A DNA stretch of 47,747 nucleotides from Helicobacter sp. (GTDB lineage: Bacteria > Campylobacterota > Campylobacteria > Campylobacterales > Helicobacteraceae), in contig JAFLSC010000014.1 in assembly GCA_022511145.1 (NCBI GenBank), positions 1-47,747 on the forward strand. The letters are read 5' to 3'. Shown piece after piece: positions 8,531 through 16,105 of the stretch (within the stretch, counting starts at the first letter, position 1; every line of letters begins with the position of its first letter). The notes beneath the pieces are model-generated. The model was not told the DNA's origin. It saw only the letters and a program-made list of their open reading frames with translations, and searched no databases. The translations under genes and the position numbers were made by a program.

Positions 8531-9859
8531 ATGTCCTTTTACTCTAAAGAAAGGAGTAAAAAAATCCTACAAATCGCCTTACCTTCAGGACTTAATTCAC
8601 TTTTAGATGTGATTAATATGTCTGTGGATTTGTTAATGATTGGGACTTTTGGCTCTGTGGCTATTGTTGCTGTTGGGGTAAGTTTAAATTTTATGATGCT
8701 TTTTTTTGCAGTTACCACGATTATTTTTGTGGGCAATAGTGCTTTGGTGGCAAGATTTTTGGGACAAAAAGAATATCAAAAAGCAAATGAAGTAGCTTTG
8801 AGCTTGACTTTTGCTTCTTTTATACTCTCAATCCCTCTAACCATAGGGGCTTTTTATGGCTTTGGATTCTTTTTTGATTGGATTGGAATCACGCAAGAAG
8901 TTAAAGAGATAGGGGATATGTATCTTAAAATTACCCTGCTTAGTATTCCTTTTTTGCTTATTAAACAAATCAGTATTTCATCATTTTCTGCCGCTGGGGC
9001 GACCATTATCCCTTTTGTGATTAAAATTTTTATTACTTTATTAAACATTATCTTAAAATATAGTTTAATTTTTGGCTTTTGGATTATCCCACGATTAGAA
9101 TTGCAAGGGGCGGCGATTTCTAATCTTATCATTAGTATGCTAGAAACCCTTGCCTTATTTTTATGCCTTTTGTATTATAAAAAATCCCCCATTACCTTAA
9201 GGGGAAAAATCAATTTTGATTATATCAAACGGGCTTTTAAAATAGGAATACCATCGGGATTTGAGAGATTTTCAACACTTTTTGCCATTATTTTAATGAC
9301 AAAATTTGTCGCCTTATATGGCACAATCGCCCTAGCAGGCTATCAAATCGCCACACGCATTGAGGGCTTTGCTTTTATGCCCGGATTTGGTTTTATGATT
9401 GCAGCAATGGCATTAATGGGACAAAATCTTGGTGCTAAAAAACCGCTAGAAGCAAAATACAGCACTTTAAACACTTTATTTTTGGGTGGAATTTTTATGG
9501 GAACTATCGGGCTTATTATGAGTCTTTTTGCGTATTTTCTCTCAAGTCTTTTTACGCAAGATTTAGAGACAATCAAAGCAAGTATGGCTTATCTTATCCC
9601 TATTGGACTCTCTCAAGTCCCTTTGGCTTTTATTTTTATTCTTGATGGGGCTTTAAGGGGAGCGGGAATTACTAAGATTACACTCATTACTAATGCAATT
9701 ATGATTTGGGGATTGCGTGTTTTGCCTTGTTTTTTTATCGCTCACTATGGAATTCCGCTTGTATGGATTTATTTATGTATTGCACTAGAGACATTTTTAA
9801 GAGCTTTTGTGTATTGGCGGATTTTCCTCAAAGGTAAATGGAGAACCCATAAAGTCTAG
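8531..9859 (+). CDS. MATE-family multidrug efflux transporter
   Basis: Inner-membrane Na+- or H+-driven exporter with about 12 hydrophobic segments in 442 aa. Typical MATE features are the first-helix region IALPSGLNSLLDVINMSVDLLMIG, the GNSALVARFLGQKEYQKANE loop after helix 2 and, in the second half, the repeated-lobe GYQIATRIEGFAFMPGFGF and MGQNLGAKKPLEAKYS. The ATG at 8531 is preferred. A TTG at 8507 would add eight residues, MLQKLKRL, and overlap the methyltransferase more, with no ribosome site. It is the last gene of the plus run, and its stop lies inside a palindrome shared with the convergent gene. Substrates are unknown. Confidence 0.9.
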   Translation: MSFYSKERSKKILQIALPSGLNSLLDVINMSVDLLMIGTFGSVAIVAVGVSLNFMMLFFAVTTIIFVGNSALVARFLGQKEYQKANEVALSLTFASFILSIPLTIGAFYGFGFFFDWIGITQEVKEIGDMYLKITLLSIPFLLIKQISISSFSAAGATIIPFVIKIFITLLNIILKYSLIFGFWIIPRLELQGAAISNLIISMLETLALFLCLLYYKKSPITLRGKINFDYIKRAFKIGIPSGFERFSTLFAIILMTKFVALYGTIALAGYQIATRIEGFAFMPGFGFMIAAMALMGQNLGAKKPLEAKYSTLNTLFLGGIFMGTIGLIMSLFAYFLSSLFTQDLETIKASMAYLIPIGLSQVPLAFIFILDGALRGAGITKITLITNAIMIWGLRVLPCFFIAHYGIPLVWIYLCIALETFLRAFVYWRIFLKGKWRTHKV

Positions 9860-9871
9860 AATCTAGACTTT
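9851..9871. terminator. Bidirectional palindrome holding both convergent stop codons
   Basis: Ten-base arms AAAGTCTAGA and TCTAGACTTT flank a single A. The TAG of the MATE gene (9857-9859) and the TAA of the minus-strand gene (9870-9872) lie in or at the palindrome. Short T tracts follow on each strand, so it can act as a weak two-way terminator. Confidence 0.65.
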
Positions 9872-10088
9872 AAAAAACAGCTTTAAAGAGTTCAAGATGA
9901 GAAAGAATAAAAAGCAAAATAATTCCTAAACATAAAATAAGAGCAACGCTTATTAATGTTTTTTTCTCAAATCCTGTGAGCCTATCACCACTTTTAGCAA
10001 CAGAAATAATGGTTGCTAACACAACAACAACGGAAATAATTCCCATTATGCTTAAAATTGTAACAAAACCACTCACTGTATCAACCAC
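9870..10088 (-). CDS. Small two-helix membrane protein
   Basis: A 72-aa protein with two hydrophobic helices (about 8-30 and 45-66) separated by a short polar loop, AKSGDRLTGFEKKT. The start is GTG at 10088 with a very strong ribosome site, GAGGAGGG, about seven bases upstream, which argues that the gene is real. It converges on the MATE exporter and shares a palindromic terminator with it. I do not recognise a family. The helix-loop-helix layout is common in small inner-membrane proteins, but the role is unknown. Confidence 0.7.
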   Translation of the reverse strand: MVDTVSGFVTILSIMGIISVVVVLATIISVAKSGDRLTGFEKKTLISVALILCLGIILLFILSHLELFKAVF

Positions 10089-10292
10089 GAATAACCCTCC
10101 TCAAAAATATTTCGAAATTTATAACTTCAAAACTTACTTCTCTGAAATCAAAAATTTAAAAATTGCCCTTAATTATAATCTCAAAAAACTTAATAAATCG
10201 TAAAATCTCTACCTCCAAAAGCTCAAAATGCACTTTTTATAAATAAGGATTAAATAATAAAGGGGGTAAATCATAAGAAAAGGGGGATTGTT

Positions 10293-10514
10293 ATGAAAGA
10301 AAAATTCAAATGGGATAATTTATTGCGGATTGCTTCATAAGTATGTTTTTTATTCATTTATTAGCAATACTTATCGGAATTCCTTTATATCTTGTTATTG
10401 CAGATAATTTAGATATAACTGAACACTATTGTGGCTTTCTCAAGTATGCTTTTTTTTTACAATTTGGTTTTTGTTAGAAAAAAGAGATATAAAGATACAA
10501 AGATGACTATCTAA
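10293..10514 (+). pseudogene. Decayed small membrane-protein gene
   Basis: An AAAGGGGG ribosome site precedes the ATG at 10293, but the frame closes after 15 codons (MKEKFKWDNLLRIAS). Another frame then opens at ATG 10343 (44 codons) with a hydrophobic stretch, HLLAILIGIPLYLVIA. It passes into a run of nine T residues (10450-10458) and stops at 10477. In the next frame the sequence stays open to 10514 (YNLVFVRKKRYKDTKMTI). This looks like one short membrane protein broken by two frameshifts. The parent family is not recognisable. The rest of the 10089-10773 gap is AT-rich and holds only this and the thiC promoter region. Confidence 0.35.
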
Positions 10515-10717
10515 CGAGAAAGCATTTCTTATTAAAGCTAAAGACAAATAGTATGAATCTATCCTAGCATTTTAAAGTGATGAGTTTCTTTGAAGTTTTA
10601 TGTTGTTTTTCTATAAAATCTCAATCTTAAGTTTTAAATTTCACATTCCAAAGAAATTTTTTAAGTTTTTTGAGAGATTTTACTAAACCAAAGCTAAAAT
10701 TTATTTTTTTTAGATAC

Positions 10718-10723
10718 TATAAA
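10718..10723 (+). promoter_or_regulatory. Probable -10 box of thiC-mrp
   Basis: TATAAA lies about 50 bp before thiC after a T-rich stretch. I searched the 280-bp leader by eye for the conserved TPP riboswitch (THI-box) core and did not see it, so thiC here seems not to have the usual riboswitch. Confidence 0.4.
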
Positions 10724-10773
10724 CAAATTTATTTAATTTATTCAAACATACTTGAAAGATTTTAAGGAATATT

Positions 10774-12105
10774 ATGCGAAGTTTATGGGTGAAATCCAGA
10801 CAAAATGACAAAATAAAAACTCAACTCCATTATGCTAAAAAGGGAATCATTACGCAAGAAATGGAGTATGTAGCAAATCTTGAACACTTAGAACCAGAAG
10901 TGATACGCAAAGAGATTGCAAGAGGGAGATTAATCCTCCCAGCTAATATTAACCATACTAATTTAGAACCTATGGGGATTGGGATTGCAACTCGCACCAA
11001 GATTAATGCTAATATCGGTAGTTCAGCCTTAAGCAGTTCGATTGAAGAAGAAGTGCAAAAAACACTTGTTTCTATTAAATACGGAGCGGATACAATTATG
11101 GATTTAAGCACAGGCGGGGATTTGGATATGATTAGAAGTGCAGTAATTGCAAATTCTAGCGTGCCTATTGGCACGGTGCCAATGTATCAAATCCTCTATG
11201 ATGTCAATAATGATATTAATGCTCTTAGTATTGATAAAATGCTTGAAGTAATGGAGAGACAAGCCCAACAAGGTGTTAGCTATTTCACAATCCATTGTGG
11301 CTTTTTACTCGAGCATATGCCTCTTTTAGCTAAACGCAAAATGGGGATTGTCAGCCGCGGCGGTAGTTTAATGGCTTCTTGGATGTTGCATTATCATAAA
11401 CAAAATCCTTTTTATGAAGCTTTTAATGATATTTTGGATATTTGCCAACGTTATGATGTTTCTTTGAGTCTTGGAGATTCTTTGCGTCCGGGTTGTCTAG
11501 CAGATTCTAGCGATGAAGCACAGCTAAGCGAACTTAAAACACTCGGGGAGCTAACTCTCAAAGCGTGGGAAAAAGATGTCCAAGTGATGATTGAAGGACC
11601 AGGACACGTGCCTCTTAATGAAATTGAACGCAATGTTGAACTCCAAAAGGAACTTTGCTATGAAGCCCCTTTTTATGTCTTAGGACCTCTTATTACCGAT
11701 ATTGCCGCAGGGTATGACCATATCGCATCGGCTATTGGTGCTACGATTGCTGCTTGGAAAGGTGTCGCTATGCTTTGTTATGTAACACCTAAGGAACATT
11801 TGGGCTTACCTAATGCTAAAGATGTCCGCGAAGGCATTATTGCTTACAAAATCGCCGCTCACGCAGCCGATATTGCAAGAGGTAGGATTAATGCAAGAAT
11901 ACGCGATGATGCGATGAGTAATGCCCGTTACAACTTTGATTGGAATAAGCAATTTGAACTTGCCCTAGACCCTGATAGAGCAAAAGAATATCACGATGAA
12001 AGCCTCCCACAAGAAGTTTTCAAAGAAGCGAAATTCTGCTCAATGTGCGGACCGAAGTTTTGCAGTTACAAAATCTCGCAAGATATTATTCAACAATACA
12101 ATTAA
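10774..12105 (+). CDS. thiC: Phosphomethylpyrimidine synthase ThiC
   Basis: Radical-SAM enzyme converting aminoimidazole ribotide to the HMP-phosphate moiety of thiamine. The 443 aa is the short bacterial form, lacking the N-terminal extension of the E. coli protein. Seen: [55 protein letters not shown], and the C-terminal cluster motif [10 protein letters not shown] holding the CxxCxxxxC ligands for the [4Fe-4S] cluster. AAGGA precedes the ATG. It is followed 9 bp later by mrp, an Fe-S carrier, which is a sensible operon partner for a cluster enzyme. Confidence 0.97.
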   Translation: MRSLWVKSRQNDKIKTQLHYAKKGIITQEMEYVANLEHLEPEVIRKEIARGRLILPANINHTNLEPMGIGIATRTKINANIGSSALSSSIEEEVQKTLVSIKYGADTIMDLSTGGDLDMIRSAVIANSSVPIGTVPMYQILYDVNNDINALSIDKMLEVMERQAQQGVSYFTIHCGFLLEHMPLLAKRKMGIVSRGGSLMASWMLHYHKQNPFYEAFNDILDICQRYDVSLSLGDSLRPGCLADSSDEAQLSELKTLGELTLKAWEKDVQVMIEGPGHVPLNEIERNVELQKELCYEAPFYVLGPLITDIAAGYDHIASAIGATIAAWKGVAMLCYVTPKEHLGLPNAKDVREGIIAYKIAAHAADIARGRINARIRDDAMSNARYNFDWNKQFELALDPDRAKEYHDESLPQEVFKEAKFCSMCGPKFCSYKISQDIIQQYN

Positions 12106-12114
12106 GGAACAACA

Positions 12115-13200
12115 ATGAATCAAGAACAACTCGTCCAAATCTTAAAAGAGGTGATTTACCCAAATTTTGAAAAAGACATTGTAACCTTTGGGTTTGTCAA
12201 AGAAATGCTTATTAACGATAGTGCTGTCTCTATCCGATTAGAGATTCCCTCCGCGTCTAGTGAAGTGGCTCAAAGCTTAAGAGATACTATCACTCAAAAG
12301 CTCCAAAGTCAAGGTATAAGCAAAATCAATTTGGATATTAAGCAACCTGCCCCGCAAGCTCAAAGTAAGCCCCAAACCAAAAATCTAGCCCCACAAATTG
12401 CTAATTTTGTGATGATAAGCAGCGGAAAAGGAGGTGTGGGAAAATCTACAACAAGCGTCAATCTCGCTATTGCACTAGCCCAACAAGGCAAAAAAGTTGC
12501 CCTACTTGATGCTGATATTTATGGTCCTAATATCCCTAGAATGCTTGGACTCCAAAACGACAAGCCCGAGATAGATTCCAAACTCAAAAAGCTCATTCCA
12601 TTGCAAGCCTATGGGATTGAAATGATTTCAATGGGGGTTTTGTATGATGAGGGACAAAGCCTTATTTGGCGGGGACCTATGATTATGCGTGCGATTGAGC
12701 AAATGCTCACTGATGTTTTATGGGGGAATTTAGATATAATGGTTATTGATATGCCTCCGGGAACGGGTGATGCCCAACTCACTTTAGCCCAAAGTGTCCC
12801 TGTAACTGCAGGAATTTCTGTAACAACTCCTCAAAGAGTCGCTCTTGATGATGGTATCAGAAGCCTTGATATGTTTAGCAAACTCAAAATCCCTATTGCT
12901 GGGATTATTGAAAATATGAGTGGCTTTATCTGTCCAAATTGTAATGAAGAATATGATATTTTTGGCAAAGGCACTTCTAATGAATTAGCACAAAAATACC
13001 AAACTCAAATTTTGGCACGAATCCCTATTGAACTTACTATTCGTGAAGGTGGCGATAGCGGAAAACCTATCATTTACTTTAAACCCGAATCCAAATCCGC
13101 CAAAGAGTACTTAAAAGCCGCTAAGGCTTTGTGGGATTTTATTCAAGAAGTCAATCACAACAAACTTGCCGATAATGCCGAGATTCAGCCTACCAAATAG
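12115..13200 (+). CDS. Mrp/NBP35-family P-loop Fe-S cluster carrier
   Basis: ATPase that holds and transfers [4Fe-4S] clusters (ApbC/Mrp). The N-terminal DUF59/MIP18-like domain covers about 1-75, then a Pro/Gln linker. The P-loop domain has the deviant Walker A GKGGVGKST (104-112), LLDADIYGPN, MVIDMPPGTGD and the cluster-binding CPNC (Cys273 and Cys276). Its 361 aa is usual. Notably the last codons (encoding QPTK and the stop) and the following 120 bp are repeated about 1 kb downstream at 14208-14349, so this 3' end was the edge of a duplication. Confidence 0.94.
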   Translation: MNQEQLVQILKEVIYPNFEKDIVTFGFVKEMLINDSAVSIRLEIPSASSEVAQSLRDTITQKLQSQGISKINLDIKQPAPQAQSKPQTKNLAPQIANFVMISSGKGGVGKSTTSVNLAIALAQQGKKVALLDADIYGPNIPRMLGLQNDKPEIDSKLKKLIPLQAYGIEMISMGVLYDEGQSLIWRGPMIMRAIEQMLTDVLWGNLDIMVIDMPPGTGDAQLTLAQSVPVTAGISVTTPQRVALDDGIRSLDMFSKLKIPIAGIIENMSGFICPNCNEEYDIFGKGTSNELAQKYQTQILARIPIELTIREGGDSGKPIIYFKPESKSAKEYLKAAKALWDFIQEVNHNKLADNAEIQPTK

Positions 13201-13325
13201 CAGAATCTCTGCGAGGTAGAATTTCTAATCCACTAAAATCTATTTAATAAATTAATAACATTCCTAAAGTTTTTTTAAAAAAAGCCGATGTAGTTTTTGA
13301 TATTAACATTAAGGAGACAAAAATG
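13184..13325 (+). repeat. Direct repeat copy A: mrp 3' end, leader and sigma-28 promoter
   Basis: 142 bp beginning TTCAGCCTACC inside mrp and ending at the ATG of the next ORF. It is almost identical to 14208-14349, offset 1024 bp. The copies differ mainly in the A/T tracts of the promoter spacer and by one A before the ATG. It carries the mrp stop, a TAAAGTTT/GCCGAT promoter and AAGGAGA. Confidence 0.93.
13265..13291 (+). promoter_or_regulatory. Sigma-28 (FliA) promoter, copy A
   Basis: TAAAGTTT, an 11-base A/T spacer, then GCCGATGT. This matches the Campylobacter/Helicobacter FliA consensus (TAAGTTT-N11-GCCGATAA) in both boxes and spacing. It faces the ORF at 13323. Confidence 0.8.
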
Positions 13326-13412
13326 TTAAATAATAATATGATTATTAAAGAAATGGCAAATAAATATAAAGGGCGAATGGAATCTGCTCTTGGAGGGTGG
13401 TATGTAAGATGA
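13323..13412 (+). pseudogene. 29-codon ORF: probable 5' end of the frameshifted gene that follows
   Basis: Starts at the ATG directly behind the sigma-28 promoter and AAGGAGA site, encodes MLNNNMIIKEMANKYKGRM and then about ten more residues, and stops at TGA 13410-13412. The next ORF opens in another frame just upstream of this stop. Joining them needs a two-base deletion or one-base insertion near GGAGGGTGG (13392-13400). The joined protein would be about 240 aa, like the neighbouring paralogue at 14347. A genuine short peptide with a downstream coupled gene is the alternative. Confidence 0.5.
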
Positions 13413-14053
13413 TGGTATTTGCTATGAGTACTTTTAACAGATATTTTGGAAACGACCCTCTACAAACACTTACTAAAATGAGAGATGAAGGTATTGAAAA
13501 TGGTAATCCTGAACTTATAAGAAAGTTAAGAGAAAGTTTTAGTAATAGTTTTATAGAACTTTATAAGAATTCTAAAGAATTTAACGATAAAATAGGATTA
13601 GTCGAGGGTTCAATAGAGGATAAGCTTAGAAAAAATGAATTGTCAGAATCAGAAGTTAAAAGTCTATTTAAGTGGATGGAAGAAAATACCAAACACCCTC
13701 GTTGGGTGGATATTGATGGGGTAAGTTACGATGAAGCTTATGTTAAAATTTTACATACGAGCAAAAACATAGATGAATTTAAGGAAAAATACCTTGAACT
13801 TCAGCAAAAATACGCAGTTGATTTTAATAACATTAATGCATCTCAAAAAAAATCACAAGAAGCCAAAAATGAAGAAACTTTCACCCCTATACAAGGCGAA
13901 AGTCAAAACAAAGAAACTTATAAAGATAATAATATAAGAAACGAGCTTGTAGAAAATCTTTTAAAAAATCGTTTTGATAAAAAGAAACAATTAGAACTTC
14001 TTTTTGGAACAAAATTTGATAATGGTAAATCATACCTGGATTTGATAGTTTAA
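13409..14053 (+). CDS. Hypothetical protein, possible sigma-28-dependent secreted-type protein, 5' end probably frameshifted
   Basis: A 214-aa soluble, highly charged protein without signal peptide or membrane helix. It has a helical N-terminal part (FNRYFGNDPLQTLTKMRDEG), Trp-containing FKWMEENTKHPRW near the middle, a Lys/Glu/Gln linker and a C-terminal KNRFDKKKQLELLFG. The ATG pair at 13409/13412 or that at 13427 could start it, and a GTG at 13397 is also in frame, but none has a convincing ribosome site. The good site and promoter belong to the overlapping 29-codon ORF in another frame. I recognise no domain. Its place under a FliA promoter suggests flagellar-regulon expression. Confidence 0.55.
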   Translation: MMVFAMSTFNRYFGNDPLQTLTKMRDEGIENGNPELIRKLRESFSNSFIELYKNSKEFNDKIGLVEGSIEDKLRKNELSESEVKSLFKWMEENTKHPRWVDIDGVSYDEAYVKILHTSKNIDEFKEKYLELQQKYAVDFNNINASQKKSQEAKNEETFTPIQGESQNKETYKDNNIRNELVENLLKNRFDKKKQLELLFGTKFDNGKSYLDLIV

Positions 14054-14076
14054 ATACGAAAAAAGATTATTTTATA

Positions 14077-14271
14077 ATGAAAAATCTAAGATATTTTATT
14101 ATCTTATTTTTATCTTTATCTTTACAAGCTGATTTTATAGTTAAATCCTATCAAGAAATCAAAAATCAAAAAGCTGTGAGACAAAATTATGAAGAATCTT
14201 GCGGGGCTTCAGCCTACCAAATAGCAGAATCTCTGCGAGGTAGAATTTCTAATCCACTAAAATCTATTTAA
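14077..14271 (+). pseudogene. 5' stump of a C39-type cysteine peptidase gene fused to repeated sequence
   Basis: The ORF encodes a signal peptide (MKNLRYFIILFLSLSLQADF) and then VKSYQEIKNQKAVRQNYEES and CGAS, which looks like the start of Campylobacterota C39-like peptidases with the catalytic Cys in ESCGAS. Directly after CGASA the frame runs into repeat copy B (at 14208) and ends after about 20 unrelated residues. His and Asp of the active site are therefore absent and the gene is dead. No clear ribosome site is seen. The C39 assignment rests on the short ESCGAS context and is moderately sure. Confidence 0.6.
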
Positions 14272-14349
14272 TAAATTAATAACATTCCTATAAAGTTTTA
14301 AAAAAAAAGCCGATGTAGTTTTTGATATTAACATTAAGGAGACAAAATG
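14208..14349 (+). repeat. Direct repeat copy B
   Basis: Second copy of the 142-bp segment at 13184-13325. Upstream of it lies the C39 stump instead of mrp; downstream lies the intact paralogue. The shared sequence starts at TTCAGCCT, eight bases that also make sense as C39 coding sequence (Ser-Ala after Gly-Ala), suggesting a microhomology junction. Confidence 0.93.
14291..14316 (+). promoter_or_regulatory. Sigma-28 (FliA) promoter, copy B, one base shorter spacer
   Basis: TAAAGTTT, a 10-base spacer, then GCCGATGT. The spacer is made of an A run and is one base shorter than in copy A, which may change strength. It drives the gene at 14347. Confidence 0.75.
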
Positions 14350-15084
14350 GCTTTAGGTATTAGCAATTTGCAAAATTTGGCTGCAAGTGTGAATGCAAAC
14401 AAAAATTTAAATGTGAGTGTGGAGAAAAACTCAACCACACAAAGCACAAATTCCACGAGTTCAAAACAAGAATTTGAGAGTTTAGAGGAATACACAAAGT
14501 ATTTGGGCGAAAAATACGGAGTGAATTCTGGAGTAAGAATGATGAGCGGAGTTCCAACAACTATGGTTGTTTCAGCTGTGGCGATACAAAAGGCTTTTGA
14601 AAATCCAGAAGCGAGGCAAAACTTAGAACAAAAACTTGCTGCAAGAAATAATATAGATGTGTTACTCCAAACCACAGCAGCTCTAAACCCTAGTGCTGAA
14701 GTAACTCACGCGGGTTGGGTGATTGATGATAATGGAGAAGTTATGATGTTTAGCGGTGCTAAGACTAAGGATTCTTGGGCAAATCAAGGCTCATTAAATT
14801 CATATTCAAGCAATTTAGACGAGGAGCTTGAAAAAATCTTAGAGAAAGCTAGACTTAAACAAGAAGAATTTAAAAAAGACTTAGAAAAAGCCGCACAAAA
14901 AGCAAGCCAAAAACAAGAGGAACTTAAGTCAGATAGTAAGCAAAATTTAGATTTTAATAATGAACAAAATTTAAAGCTTACACAAAATTTTTCTTTTGAA
15001 GTGCAGGGTAAAAATTTTGATGAACTTTTACAAAATTTTAAAAATGCTTTAAGTAACACTTCAATGCTTGATTTAAAGGCTTGA
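14347..15084 (+). CDS. Cj0814-like flagellum-dependent secreted protein, paralogue 1
   Basis: A 245-aa protein without signal peptide. The N-terminus MALGISNLQNLAASVN is followed by a Ser/Thr/Asn stretch, the conserved block KQEFESLEEYTKYLGEKYGV (about 39-58) with NSGVRMMSGVPTTMVVSA, a central part containing GWVIDDNGEVMMFSGA, and a long Lys/Glu coiled-coil-like C-terminal third ending LDLKA. It resembles the Campylobacter family exported through the flagellar apparatus; I know the family name but no biochemical function. AAGGAGA and a FliA promoter stand upstream. It converges on a paralogue at 15134-15754 and shares a palindromic terminator with it. Confidence 0.78.
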   Translation: MALGISNLQNLAASVNANKNLNVSVEKNSTTQSTNSTSSKQEFESLEEYTKYLGEKYGVNSGVRMMSGVPTTMVVSAVAIQKAFENPEARQNLEQKLAARNNIDVLLQTTAALNPSAEVTHAGWVIDDNGEVMMFSGAKTKDSWANQGSLNSYSSNLDEELEKILEKARLKQEEFKKDLEKAAQKASQKQEELKSDSKQNLDFNNEQNLKLTQNFSFEVQGKNFDELLQNFKNALSNTSMLDLKA

Positions 15085-15090
15085 CTTAAA

Positions 15091-15114
15091 ATCCTTGCAA
15101 AGCTTTGCAAGGAT
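15091..15114. terminator. Perfect 24-bp palindrome between convergent paralogues
   Basis: Twelve-base arms (ATCCTTGCAAAG and its complement) without mismatch sit 7 bp after the plus-strand stop and 20 bp from the minus-strand stop. It is a bidirectional hairpin terminator candidate, though T tails are weak. Confidence 0.75.
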
Positions 15115-15133
15115 TAAGGGTTAAGTGTAAATC

Positions 15134-15754
15134 CTAAGCCTTAAAATCAAGCTGATTAAAATTCATCTTTTCAAGCAAAGATTTCACATTGTTTGCGTTA
15201 AAAATAAGGGAATTTTCCTGCAATAAACCTTGATTTTTTGCTTCTTGGATTTTAGCCTCAAAATCCACTAAAAAATCTTGTTTTTCTAAAGATTTTTGCC
15301 TTTCTTTTTCAAATTTTTCAGCCTGTTCTTTAAGTTCTCTAAAAAGCTTTTCAAGTGGGCTTTCATCATTACCTGAAGAACTTACTGCGTGAGTTATGGC
15401 TGAAATTTCTCCTTTTTCATTGATATTCCAAGTTTGAGAGATAACTTTACCTTTAATTCCGCTTAAATCTGCGTTGTGAATTGCCTCTAAATTTTCTTCT
15501 AAAAACTGCCTTTTATCCGCATTTTCAAAAGCTTCTTTAATGAAAGCTGCTGAAACATTAATGCTCGTGGGAGCACCGCTAATCATTCTCTGCCCGGAAT
15601 TTACTCCGTATTTTTCACCCAAATACTTTGTATAATCCTCTAAGCTCTCAAATTCTTGTTTTGAGGTTGTGGAATTTGAGTTTTGTGCGTTTTGGATACC
15701 CAAATTTTTGTTTGCAGCCAAATTCTGCAAATTGTTAGAAATACTTAAAGCCAT
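15134..15754 (-). CDS. Cj0814-like flagellum-dependent secreted protein, paralogue 2
   Basis: A 206-aa paralogue of the gene at 14347, in opposite orientation. It shares MALSISNNLQNLAANKNLG, the block KQEFESLEDYTKYLGEKYGV, NSGQRMISGAPTSINVSAA, a TWNINEKGEISAI counterpart and the C-terminal LDFKA ending; the coiled-coil part differs in length. The start is ATG 15754 behind AAAAGGAGA; an upstream in-frame ATG at 15781 lies before the ribosome site and is not used. About 110 bp of the 5' coding region is nearly identical in DNA to the plus-strand copy, giving an inverted repeat. A sigma-28-like promoter with a 13-A spacer tract precedes it. Confidence 0.77.
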   Translation of the reverse strand: MALSISNNLQNLAANKNLGIQNAQNSNSTTSKQEFESLEDYTKYLGEKYGVNSGQRMISGAPTSINVSAAFIKEAFENADKRQFLEENLEAIHNADLSGIKGKVISQTWNINEKGEISAITHAVSSSGNDESPLEKLFRELKEQAEKFEKERQKSLEKQDFLVDFEAKIQEAKNQGLLQENSLIFNANNVKSLLEKMNFNQLDFKA

Positions 15755-15786
15755 TTTGTCTCCTTTTGATTTTAAATTCAAGAGAT

Positions 15787-15815
15787 ATATCGTTTTTTTT
15801 TTTTTCTAAAGTTTA
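15787..15815 (-). promoter_or_regulatory. Sigma-28-like promoter with a 13-bp homopolymer in the spacer
   Basis: On the minus strand TAAACTTT (15815-15808) is followed by AG and 13 A residues, then CGATAT. The -10 box is a partial GCCGATAA match, and the spacer is about two bases longer than the best spacing, so loss of A residues from the tract would bring it to consensus. Confidence 0.45.
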
Positions 15816-15967
15816 GCTTTTTTGAAAAAATTTTTGAAAAATTTTAAATTTATAAAAATTCCTGCAAAATTAAATTTTTCTAATAATCTTTAAAATAGTA
15901 AGATAAATCTTTAAAGTGTGAGTTTGATGGGCTTAGAAAATTTAGGGAAGAATAGCATAGGATTTAA

Positions 15968-16052
15968 TGGTGCGGAAAAGAGGACTTGAACCTCCATGCC
16001 TTGCGGCGCTAGATCCTAAGTCTAGTGCGTCTGCCAGTTTCGCCATTTCCGC
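15968..16052 (-). tRNA. tRNA-Leu(UAG)
   Basis: On the minus strand the acceptor arm GCGGAAA pairs with TTTCCGC over 7 bp, followed by discriminator A and an encoded CCA. The anticodon loop CTTAGGA gives anticodon UAG. There is a long variable arm (class II) and GGTTCAAGTCC in the T arm. The 15816-15967 stretch before it is AT-rich and holds no gene I can support. Confidence 0.96.
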
Positions 16053-16105
16053 GTGAAACCTAGAATTATACTTGATTTTGCTTAATATAAAATTAGAAAA
16101 TAAAG

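Noticed and set aside
10830..11174. Mobile element or integrase in the 9.9-13.4 kb region
   Set aside because: No transposase, integrase or terminal repeat was seen; the disorder there is explained by a decayed small gene and the mrp duplication.
14077..14271. Intact 64-aa secreted peptide
   Set aside because: The last 20 residues come from the repeated mrp-downstream sequence and the N-terminal part looks like a truncated peptidase, so a functional peptide is unlikely.
15905..15990. Short ORF beginning MGLENLGKNSIG before the tRNA
   Set aside because: About 20 codons, without a ribosome site and running into the tRNA gene on the other strand.
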